Positions 9,741 to 16,058 of a DNA stretch of 64,000 nucleotides are shown here, piece after piece. Location: the NCBI RefSeq assembly GCF_001278055.1, contig NZ_CP010802.1, forward strand, positions 3,348,001-3,412,000, in the 5' to 3' direction. Position 1 is the first letter of the stretch, and each line of letters begins with the position of its first letter. This DNA is from Desulfuromonas soudanensis. Lineage in GTDB: Bacteria; Desulfobacterota; Desulfuromonadia; Desulfuromonadales; WTL. The translations under genes and the position numbers were made by a program. The notes under the pieces are model-generated. The model saw nothing but the letters and a program-made list of their open reading frames with translations. It made no database searches and had not been told where the DNA came from.

Positions 9741-10066
9741 GGCGATACGGCTCCATTTCTTGAATATAATCGCCCGCAGTGGGGATAAAACAAACTCTAA
9801 CAAGGAACTGCCGGCAGGCAAGAGTCCCCGGCCGAAGCAGGGAGACCCGGAAAAAGGATATATCCGCCGGCGGAGGATGCCAAGGTTAATCGGGGGATGG
9901 AGAGCTCCCGGGAAAAGGGGGCCGGGCCCCGGACGGAAAAGATTGCCGCCTTGCCCGGCGCCAGACTATTGACAGGGCGCCTTCGGGCGGGTAGTGTTAT
10001 CAGCATTTACTCGAAAGGGCTCCCCTGGGATTTATTGTCTCCATTCAAGCTAGGAAAGGACATTTC
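9741..10066. other. Divergent intergenic region, GH57 / FKBP
   Basis: This 326-base region holds the FKBP promoter (9969-9997) and presumably the GH57 promoter. The GC-rich part at 9900-9960 contains short self-complementary tracts (GGGCCGGGCCC) but I do not recognise a riboswitch or ncRNA class there, and no ORF with a ribosome site is present. Confidence 0.4.
9969..9997 (+). promoter_or_regulatory. Sigma-70-type promoter of the FKBP lipoprotein gene
   Basis: TTGACA (9969-9974) and TAGTGT (9992-9997) are separated by 17 bases. The -35 is a perfect consensus match. It lies 70 bases before the ATG. Confidence 0.6.
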
Positions 10067-10768
10067 ATGAAAAAGAAAATGGTCGTTACCCTGTGCACCC
10101 TGACCGCCCTGCTGATCGCCACCGGCTGCACCGCCCAGCAGAAGGAACTGGAACTCAAGACCGACAGGGAAAAAGCCAGCTACAGCATCGGCATGAACCT
10201 CGGGAAGGATTTCAAGAGCAAGGAGATCGAGATCGACGCCGACATCCTCGCCCAGGGAATCAAGGACGTTTTTTCGGGGGGCAAGGTCCTCCTCACCGAA
10301 GAAGAGTCCCAGAAGACCCTGATGGCCCTGCAGCAGGAAATGATGGCCAAGCAGGAAGCCCGGAACGCCGAGATGACGAAAAAGAACAAGGCCGAAGGTG
10401 AGGCGTTCCTCGCCGCAAACGCCAAGAAGGAGGGGGTCAAGACCCTCCCCAGCGGCCTGCAGTACAAGATCATCGAAGAGGGGACCGGCAAGACCCCCTC
10501 GGCCAGCGACACCGTCACCGTCAACTACAAGGGGACCCTGATCGACGGAACCGAGTTCGACAGCTCCTACAAGCGCGGCCAGCCGGCCACCTTCCCCGTC
10601 GGCGGCGTCATCGCCGGCTGGACCGAGGCGCTGCAGCTGATGAAGGAAGGAGCCAAGTGGCAGCTTTTCATCCCCGCCGACCTCGCTTACGGCGAGCGCG
10701 GCGCCGGGCAGCTCATCGGCCCCAATGCCACCCTGATCTTCGATGTGGAACTGATCTCCATCAAATAA
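10067..10768 (+). CDS. FKBP-type peptidyl-prolyl isomerase lipoprotein (FkpA/Mip-like)
   Basis: This is a periplasmic proline isomerase and folding helper. The 233 residues begin with a lipoprotein signal (LIATGC lipobox, Cys at about 21). A helical N-terminal dimerisation domain of FKBP_N type follows (residues 25-125, with YSIGMNLGKDF). The C-terminal FKBP fold (about 130-233) has the characteristic DGTEFDSSYKRGQPATFPVGGVI and WQLFIPADLAYGERGAG segments. AAGGA precedes the ATG by six bases. A second gene of the same architecture, frameshifted, lies at 52500. The next gene is a SlyD-like isomerase, but a terminator separates them. Confidence 0.95.
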   Translation: MKKKMVVTLCTLTALLIATGCTAQQKELELKTDREKASYSIGMNLGKDFKSKEIEIDADILAQGIKDVFSGGKVLLTEEESQKTLMALQQEMMAKQEARNAEMTKKNKAEGEAFLAANAKKEGVKTLPSGLQYKIIEEGTGKTPSASDTVTVNYKGTLIDGTEFDSSYKRGQPATFPVGGVIAGWTEALQLMKEGAKWQLFIPADLAYGERGAGQLIGPNATLIFDVELISIK

Positions 10769-10794
10769 TACCCCGGCTTCTGCCGGACAAGACG

Positions 10795-10838
10795 GGGCCG
10801 TCTGCGCCAGCTACCGCTGCGCAGACGGCCCTTTTTTT
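10795..10838 (+). terminator. Rho-independent terminator
   Basis: A 13-bp perfect stem (GGGCCGTCTGCGC and its complement) with an 11-base loop, followed by seven T residues. It lies between the two isomerase genes. Confidence 0.92.
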
Positions 10839-10860
10839 ACCCGAAGGAAAGGAATCATTC

Positions 10861-11289
10861 ATGACACACGTTCAGCAGGGAAACCTGGTCAAAGTTCATT
10901 ACACCGGTCGTCTCGAGGACGGCACCGAATTCGACACCTCCGCCGGAATCGAGCCGATGGAGTTCACCATCGGCAGCAGCGAAGTCATCCCCGGCTTCGA
11001 GCAGGCGGTCCTCGGCATGGTCCCGGGCGAAACGAAGACCGTCACCCTGGCAGCGGAGGACGCCTACGGCCCGCATCTCGAGGAGATGATTGCCGTCGTC
11101 GAGCGCAAGGACATCCCCGACGACGTCGAACTGATTCTCGGCCACCAGCTGGAAGTGACCCAGGACGACGGCAGCTCTTTCGTGGTCATGGTCACCGAAT
11201 TGACCGAAGAGTCGGTGACCCTCGACGCCAATCACCCCCTGGCGGGCAAGAATCTTGTTTTCGACCTGAATCTGGTGGAAATCGTCTGA
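10861..11289 (+). CDS. SlyD-like FKBP-type peptidyl-prolyl isomerase
   Basis: This is a short (142 aa) cytoplasmic FKBP with the SlyD layout: a split FKBP fold (VKVHYTGRLEDGTEFDTS at the start, LVFDLNLVEIV at the end) and an inserted flap around residues 68-120 that gives chaperone activity in this family. The metal-binding His/Cys-rich tail of E. coli SlyD is absent; the protein ends straight after the fold. The frame is open further upstream through the preceding terminator, but ATG 10861 has AAAGGAA before it and gives the family N-terminus. It is followed by a long perfect hairpin (11301-11340). Confidence 0.93.
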   Translation: MTHVQQGNLVKVHYTGRLEDGTEFDTSAGIEPMEFTIGSSEVIPGFEQAVLGMVPGETKTVTLAAEDAYGPHLEEMIAVVERKDIPDDVELILGHQLEVTQDDGSSFVVMVTELTEESVTLDANHPLAGKNLVFDLNLVEIV

Positions 11290-11300
11290 CCCCCTGATTC

Positions 11301-11340
11301 GGAGTCAAAAAGCCGGTCAAATGACCGGCTTTTTGACTCC
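11301..11340. terminator. Long perfect inverted repeat, probable bidirectional terminator
   Basis: A 19-bp perfectly paired stem with a two-base loop. The outer arms are GGAGTCAAAAAGCCGGTCA and its complement, and the inner AAAAAGCCGG/CCGGCTTTTT unit supplies a T-run on either strand. It lies 12 bases after the slyD-like gene. Confidence 0.8.
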
Positions 11341-11522
11341 GGACCGCCGCCGGGACCCGGCGGAAAAGCTCCGAGGCTGCATCGGCCGGGAAAGAAGCGA
11401 ATTCGTGCTGAAGGCTCCCCGTGGACCCTATCTTGCATGAAAACCGGTTGTCTCGTTTTCCGGGGAAGACCCCGGAAAACGGAAAATCAATACCCTTTAG
11501 CGGGGGAGGGGAGAGACGCGAC

Positions 11523-12263
11523 GTGGAAAAGCGAAAGATTCTGGTGGCGGCGCAGCGGGAAATCCTCGAAGCAACAAAACACTCCTTTTTCCAACGGGTC
11601 CACTACGATCTTCTGGTGGTGCACGACGGGGAGGAGGCCTTTGCGGCGATCGAAGCCGAGGATCCGATCCTGGTCATCCTCGCCCTCGAGATGCCGGTCC
11701 TCGCCGGTGACGCCTGCTGCCGCCGGGTCAAAAACGACCGCCTGTTGCGAAAGACGCCGATCATCCTCGTCGCCCCGGGAGACTCGGAAGAGAGCCTGGA
11801 GCGCTGTCGCCAGTCGGGGTGCGACGCCTTTGCCCTTTCCCCCCTCGAACCCCGGGAGCTTGTCACCACCGCCAGTCAATTCCTCGGCATCGGAAAACGG
11901 CTCGAACGCCGTATCCCCGTCGACCTGGCAACCCGCTACGGTCCCCTGTCCGGGGATACCTTCCCCGGCCGCGTCGTCGATCTCACCGGCGGCGGGGTCT
12001 TTATCTCCACCACCAGGCTACTCCCCATCGACACCCGCCTTACTGTTGAATTTTCCCTTCCCGGCGAAGCGGAAGAGACCCGCTATCTGGGGCGGGTCTC
12101 CTGGGTGAACCACCCCGAATGGATGAAAACTTCGCGCCGGGATGTCGGGATGGGCGTCCAGTTTCTGGATTTGCCCCCGGACAGAAGCGCCGCCATCCTC
12201 AGGTACCTGGCCGAGCTGGACCAGGACCGGGTTGCGGCCATGGCCTCCGGCGATGAAGAGTGA
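11523..12263 (+). CDS. Degenerate receiver domain fused to PilZ (c-di-GMP effector candidate)
   Basis: The 246-residue protein (from GTG 11523, with a GGAGGGGAG purine run upstream; an ATG at 11421 would add 34 residues) has two parts. Residues 1-125 follow the receiver fold but lack its chemistry: the acidic pair is ILVAAQ instead of VDD, the phospho-acceptor position before MP is Ala (ILALEMP), and the conserved Lys before P is Ser (LSPLEP). Residues 127-240 form a PilZ domain with the RxxxR signature (RLERR) and DLTGGGVFIS. PilZ domains bind cyclic di-GMP; the receiver part is probably phosphorylation-independent. The gene overlaps the DUF924 gene by 11 bases. Output partner unknown. Confidence 0.82.
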   Translation: MEKRKILVAAQREILEATKHSFFQRVHYDLLVVHDGEEAFAAIEAEDPILVILALEMPVLAGDACCRRVKNDRLLRKTPIILVAPGDSEESLERCRQSGCDAFALSPLEPRELVTTASQFLGIGKRLERRIPVDLATRYGPLSGDTFPGRVVDLTGGGVFISTTRLLPIDTRLTVEFSLPGEAEETRYLGRVSWVNHPEWMKTSRRDVGMGVQFLDLPPDRSAAILRYLAELDQDRVAAMASGDEE

Positions 12264-12864
12264 GCCGGAGCGGGCCGAGGAGATCCTCCGTTTCTGGTTC
12301 GGCCCCCGCCCGGCCAATGGAGCGCCCCCGACGGAGCGGATGCGCTTCTGGTTCGGCGGCGACGCCGAAACTGATCAACTGATCCGCCACCGCTTCGCAA
12401 ACGACCTCCCCCGGGCCATGGCCGGAGAATACCGGCACTGGAGGGAAACGCCCCGGGGGACCCTGGCGCTGATCCTCCTTCTCGATCAGTTTCCCCGCAA
12501 CATCCACCGCCAGACTCCGGCCGCATACGGTTGTGACGGCTGCGCCCTCGAAATCGCCCTGGAGGGACTCGCCCGCGGCCAGGACAGGGGACTGGCCGTC
12601 GTCGAGCGGGCCTTCTTCTATCTCCCCCTGGAACACAGCGAAGATGCGGCCCTCCAGCGCCGCTCCGTCGCCCTCTTTACCCGGCTCCTCGAGGAGGCGC
12701 CGCCGGACCTGAAGAAAATGTGCGAAGGGTTTCTCGACTATGCCGTGCGCCACGCGGAGATCATCGAGCGTTTCGGCCGGTTTCCCCACCGCAACGCGGT
12801 TCTCGGCCGGACCTCAAGCGTCGAAGAAGCCGAGTTTCTCCGCCAGCCCGGCTCCTCATTCTAG
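12253..12864 (+). CDS. DUF924 family protein
   Basis: This 203-residue soluble all-helical protein of the DUF924 (TPR-like) family is recognised by ILRFWFG near the start, RMRFWFGGDAETD, LILLLDQFPRNIHR and FFYLPLEHSED, and the C-terminal RFPHRNAVLGR. The biochemical role of the family is not established. The ATG at 12253 lies inside the end of the PilZ gene, so translation is probably coupled. Its stop lies 23 bases before a tRNA-like fragment. Confidence 0.9.
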   Translation: MKSEPERAEEILRFWFGPRPANGAPPTERMRFWFGGDAETDQLIRHRFANDLPRAMAGEYRHWRETPRGTLALILLLDQFPRNIHRQTPAAYGCDGCALEIALEGLARGQDRGLAVVERAFFYLPLEHSEDAALQRRSVALFTRLLEEAPPDLKKMCEGFLDYAVRHAEIIERFGRFPHRNAVLGRTSSVEEAEFLRQPGSSF

Positions 12865-12886
12865 GATCCAGACGGCTTCTGGAGTA

Positions 12887-12921
12887 GAGGGGCGGAGGTT
12901 CAAATCCTCTCAGCCCGACCA
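12887..12921 (+). pseudogene. tRNA 3'-end remnant (T-arm, acceptor strand and CCA)
   Basis: Bases 12894-12910 form a perfect T-arm geometry: 5-bp stem, 7-base loop TTCAAAT, 5-bp stem. A 7-base acceptor strand (CAGCCCG), discriminator A and CCA follow at 12919-12921. The matching 5' acceptor strand (CGGGCTG), D-arm and a foldable anticodon arm are missing upstream, where the DUF924 gene ends. The sequence resembles the 3' end of bacterial tRNA-Pro. Such a fragment is the usual footprint of integration or deletion at a tRNA gene. Confidence 0.6.
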
Positions 12922-12940
12922 CGCAAGCCAACCCGAACAC

Positions 12941-12982
12941 AAAAAGAGCCTACGGTACCGCTAAGGTCCGTAGGCTCTTTTT
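12941..12982. terminator. Terminator-like hairpin after the tRNA remnant
   Basis: A 15-bp perfect stem with an 11-base loop, with A5 on the left and T5 on the right, so it can act on both strands. Its position just after CCA is typical of a tRNA transcription unit. Confidence 0.85.
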
Positions 12983-13174
12983 CTTGGTTGGACCTCGTTT
13001 CTTTTCCGTCGAAGAAGGTGGCAGCGAGACGCCTGACGCTGTCCAGGTATTTTCAGCACAGAAACCCGAGCACCTTCCTTGCCAGGTCCGGGCAGGCCGG
13101 GAGGTCCGAGCTACCTCCTCCCTCCTTCCCTCTCCGGAAGTCCGCGCGAACCAGTCTCCGTCCTCAGCGTCTTC

Positions 13175-13240
13175 TCAGGTTTTGGATGCCTTGACAATTT
13201 CGGCTACGAAATCTCGAAACTCCTCGGCGATTTCTTCCAT
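13175..13240 (-). CDS. Possible 21-residue acidic peptide downstream of the GHKL gene
   Basis: An ATG at 13240 has a strong GGAGG eight bases upstream and opens a 21-codon frame rich in Glu/Ala/Val (MEEIAEEFRDFVAEIV...), predicted to be a short amphipathic helix. Between it and the GHKL gene stop sits an even shorter frame (13244-13285, MALKNAEATPAEV). It may be the remains of a longer gene or a real micropeptide. No function can be assigned. Confidence 0.3.
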   Translation of the reverse strand: MEEIAEEFRDFVAEIVKASKT

Positions 13241-13295
13241 GGATCAAACCTCCGCCGGGGTGGCCTCGGCGTTCTTCAAAGCCATAAATGTGCCC

Positions 13296-15299
13296 CTATA
13301 TTCCAAGCTTTTGGAAGAATATCTGGTTGCGCATCTTCGCGTCCTTAAGCACCTTGTCCCAGCTCATGACCTCGACATAGAGGTTGATGTTACCCATCCA
13401 ATGGAACCAGCCCAACCGATCCGGCATGGGCGTAAAATTCTTCTCGCGCTCCAGCCAGGTTTCAACTTTGGCCGTCAGGTCGCACACGATATAACCATAG
13501 AACGGTGTGTTCTCCGCGACCAACATCTTGCGGCCTTCGGGGGTCCTGTATTTGCCGTCGCGGATGTTGTTCACGTAGCGCACGATCTGCTGCACCGGGT
13601 CCTCGTGCGAAGACGGGTTCACGAAGTCGTCCCTCTGCGGTTTCTTGAACTCGAAGATGGTGATCGGATTACTCGCCTCGTTGTCCCCGCGGAAGAGTAC
13701 TCGCTTGTTGTAGACCAAAAGGTCGGGACGGTCGGCATTCTTGCCGTCGAGCGGAACGTCGGAGGATACCCAGGTCGTGAAGTTCAAGCGCTCGTCCACG
13801 ATCCAGAGGTTGTGGTCGTGAAACGGCGTGGCGTCCGAGTCGCCCTTGCGCGGAAAGATGATGTCGTGAACCACGCCTTCTGAGGAATAGGCTCCAGATT
13901 CATCCAAATTGAGACTTTTGCCGAAGATATCCAGGATAGTCCGGCGCAGGGCGATGTAGTGGATCAGGTCGTTTTTGCTAGTGTCGGAGACCTTGCTGAC
14001 GATCTCTTTCACACTGTCCTTCACTTTCTCCAAACTTGGCTCCGTCAACAGCTTCGCTACCTCTTTGCGGATTGTGACTTCCTGCGCGAACTTCTCCTTC
14101 TGGAGCCGTGCCTCGATCTCCTCGTTCGTGGGTTTGTAAGGCATGCTGGTCAGATCGAGCTTCTCCAGGATCGTCTTGTGCCAGGGCGCCTCCTCGTCCA
14201 CGTAGGTTTGCACGCGCTCCTTCTTGCGTTGCTGCCGGAAGGTGATATCCGCGCCCATCGTCTCACGTGCGATCAGGGCGGTGTCGTGCTCAATCTGGGT
14301 TTGCCCGATTCCGAGAGTGAGATCGCTCTCCATCTGAAACTCGAACCCGCCGCGCTCCAAGGAAACATTGCGATCCAGATAAGGGCTGAACACATAGGCT
14401 TTAACGATGTAATTGCGCTCACGGTCGATCTCCCCGTTCCTGTCCTTTTCGAAGAATTCATCTTCGAACTCGGGGATGTATTTGTGAATCGCAGAGCCCG
14501 CGACTTCGCGCTTGTGCGCGACAAGGCTGATCCGGCTTTTCTGTTTGCCCGGCGAATAGAGCTTGAAGACCCGGACCAGGAAATCTTCATCCGTCTCTCG
14601 GGCTTTCAGGGTGAATGTTTTTCGCTCAACACCAATTTCTCGGATTACGGCGGACAGTTCATTGTTGACGAAGTCATTCAGGCGGATCGCGCCGCTACCG
14701 TCCTGCTCGCAGAGAACGATGTCCGGGCAGACGTAATCCTGCGTAATAAAGTATGGAAGTAGACGTTCCACAAGGTTGCGGGCGATGGTCAAGAGCTTTT
14801 TGTCGAATCCCCGCCCACCTTTAAGCATGGCGAGCGTCACCGTCGATCCCGTATCCGTCCCGTCTACCGCGGCGACCTTCTCGCGCACGATGATCTCATG
14901 CTCCTTGCCCATTGAAAAACTGCGGAGCTTGAAACTGTCGCCATCGCGGTAGACGCTCTTGACATGCAGATCCTCGAAATATTTGAGGCCGGTGAAACGC
15001 CCAAACCCTTTTCCGCCTTCCTCGATCTTTATGTCGGTATAGAGCGTATCGAAGGACTTGCGGTGCGCATCGGTGAAGCCAATGCCGTTGTCCTCGATAT
15101 CGAAACCGATGACCTCCGGCAGGCTGTCATCGAGCTCGGGCTGGGTACATCGTTGCACCCGCGCCAGCACTTTGCCATCCCTTCGGCCCGCTTCGTCTAT
15201 GGCCTGAATTCCATTGACGATCATCTCGACAACAGGGGTGTAAACGGTCGTGTTCGTCCGGATGTTCTCGACGGCCCGCTTGATATTGACGTTGCTCAT
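13296..15299 (-). CDS. GHKL ATPase fused to PD-(D/E)XK-like nuclease domain
   Basis: This 667-residue soluble protein joins an N-terminal Hsp90/MutL/MORC-type ATPase to a C-terminal nuclease-like region. ATPase motifs: N-box VVEMIVNGIQAIDEA (about residues 22-36), DIEDNGIGF (67-75) with the ADP-contacting Asp, and the glycine-rich lid GGKGFGRFTG (about 95-104). The middle (about 180-450) resembles a transducer plus coiled coil. The C-terminal DRPDLLVYN...ITIFEFKKPQ segment places D526, E550 and K552 as in PD-(D/E)XK nucleases. GGGAG lies eight bases before the ATG. It is the last large gene of the type I restriction operon, so a role in DNA defence is likely. ATP-gated DNA cleavage is inference. 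Confidence 0.8.
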   Translation of the reverse strand: MSNVNIKRAVENIRTNTTVYTPVVEMIVNGIQAIDEAGRRDGKVLARVQRCTQPELDDSLPEVIGFDIEDNGIGFTDAHRKSFDTLYTDIKIEEGGKGFGRFTGLKYFEDLHVKSVYRDGDSFKLRSFSMGKEHEIIVREKVAAVDGTDTGSTVTLAMLKGGRGFDKKLLTIARNLVERLLPYFITQDYVCPDIVLCEQDGSGAIRLNDFVNNELSAVIREIGVERKTFTLKARETDEDFLVRVFKLYSPGKQKSRISLVAHKREVAGSAIHKYIPEFEDEFFEKDRNGEIDRERNYIVKAYVFSPYLDRNVSLERGGFEFQMESDLTLGIGQTQIEHDTALIARETMGADITFRQQRKKERVQTYVDEEAPWHKTILEKLDLTSMPYKPTNEEIEARLQKEKFAQEVTIRKEVAKLLTEPSLEKVKDSVKEIVSKVSDTSKNDLIHYIALRRTILDIFGKSLNLDESGAYSSEGVVHDIIFPRKGDSDATPFHDHNLWIVDERLNFTTWVSSDVPLDGKNADRPDLLVYNKRVLFRGDNEASNPITIFEFKKPQRDDFVNPSSHEDPVQQIVRYVNNIRDGKYRTPEGRKMLVAENTPFYGYIVCDLTAKVETWLEREKNFTPMPDRLGWFHWMGNINLYVEVMSWDKVLKDAKMRNQIFFQKLGI

Positions 15300-15317
15300 T
15301 CAGGTACTCCCTTGGAG

Positions 15318-15354
15318 GCGGTTGGGCAGGCACCAGCGCTTGCTCGGCATCGAT
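15318..15354. repeat. Direct repeat copy A: duplicated hsdS tail DNA
   Basis: This segment matches 16130-16165 in the same orientation: 23 bases with one mismatch (15332-15354), extending to GCGGTTGG with one indel. On the minus strand it would encode AEQALVPA, echoing AEQALVAA of the HsdS tail. It starts exactly where the DUF6602-like gene stops. Confidence 0.75.
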
Positions 15355-16058
15355 CAGGGCACAGGCGCTTGGTTCGCCGGAATCCACAAGCTCCGCATCA
15401 TTGAAAACAGCTCCTTGATGAGTGGGGACTTAACCGCTCGGATGAACCGGAACTTGCCAGGGCTCATTTCATATTTCCGCAGGAAAACCTTCTTCCCGTC
15501 CTCAAGGGAGACGAAGAAATCCAGGTTTGGATAATCAATCTTGCGCCAGTCGGCTTCGGCCTCATTCGGAATCGTGGAATTATCAAAATAGGTACTGTTC
15601 GCGACATCATAGGAATAACCGAATCGACCCATGATGGTCTTCAACTCCAGATCGACCTTGTAGCACACCACCCCATATTGCGGGACCCGCTGGCCTTGGA
15701 GGTTCTGAATCATCACCGCTTTCTTCTCTGCTTTCCTCAAGTCACGTCCCGTGCAGTTGCCTTTCACTTCGATCACGCAGAGTGCGTCGTTCTTCTCCAC
15801 GAAGCACTGCGAGCCGAGACGTCGCAGGTGTGCATGTGGGCGGCAGAGAATGATGTCCAACTGGCCCGCGTCGTGCTGACCATCTGAAACTGTCCCCTTC
15901 ACCAGTTTTGGTTTGGGATCGGAGCATGACTCCAAAGTGGAAATCAAGAAATCTTCGCGGACTTCGCCCTTCATCAGCTCGTGCGTGATGATCTCCGAGA
16001 CGCCATACTGCGCCATCAGGAGGTCTTCCGAGTATTGATCGAACTCGGCGAATTTCAT
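15354..16058 (-). CDS. DUF6602-like protein, PD-(D/E)XK nuclease candidate
   Basis: This 234-residue soluble protein has the motif series of DUF6602-type proteins: ITHELMKGEVREDFL (about residues 24-38), then SDGQHDAGQLDIILC with D68, and ALCVIEVKGN with E97 and K99. The D...ExK spacing is that of PD-(D/E)XK nucleases. The C-terminal part (about 150-225) is mixed alpha/beta without further motif. Its ATG overlaps the stop of the hsdM-hsdS fusion (ATGA), so translation is coupled to the methylase-specificity protein. Base composition is poorer in GC than the chromosome around the island. Accessory nuclease or modification-dependent effector are both possible; neither is shown. Confidence 0.65.
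   Translation of the reverse strand: MKFAEFDQYSEDLLMAQYGVSEIITHELMKGEVREDFLISTLESCSDPKPKLVKGTVSDGQHDAGQLDIILCRPHAHLRRLGSQCFVEKNDALCVIEVKGNCTGRDLRKAEKKAVMIQNLQGQRVPQYGVVCYKVDLELKTIMGRFGYSYDVANSTYFDNSTIPNEAEADWRKIDYPNLDFFVSLEDGKKVFLRKYEMSPGKFRFIRAVKSPLIKELFSMMRSLWIPANQAPVP

Noticed and set aside
9900-9966. Riboswitch in the GC-rich part before the FKBP gene
   Set aside because: It lies upstream of the promoter at 9969-9997, so it would not be in that transcript, and no class-specific core is recognisable.
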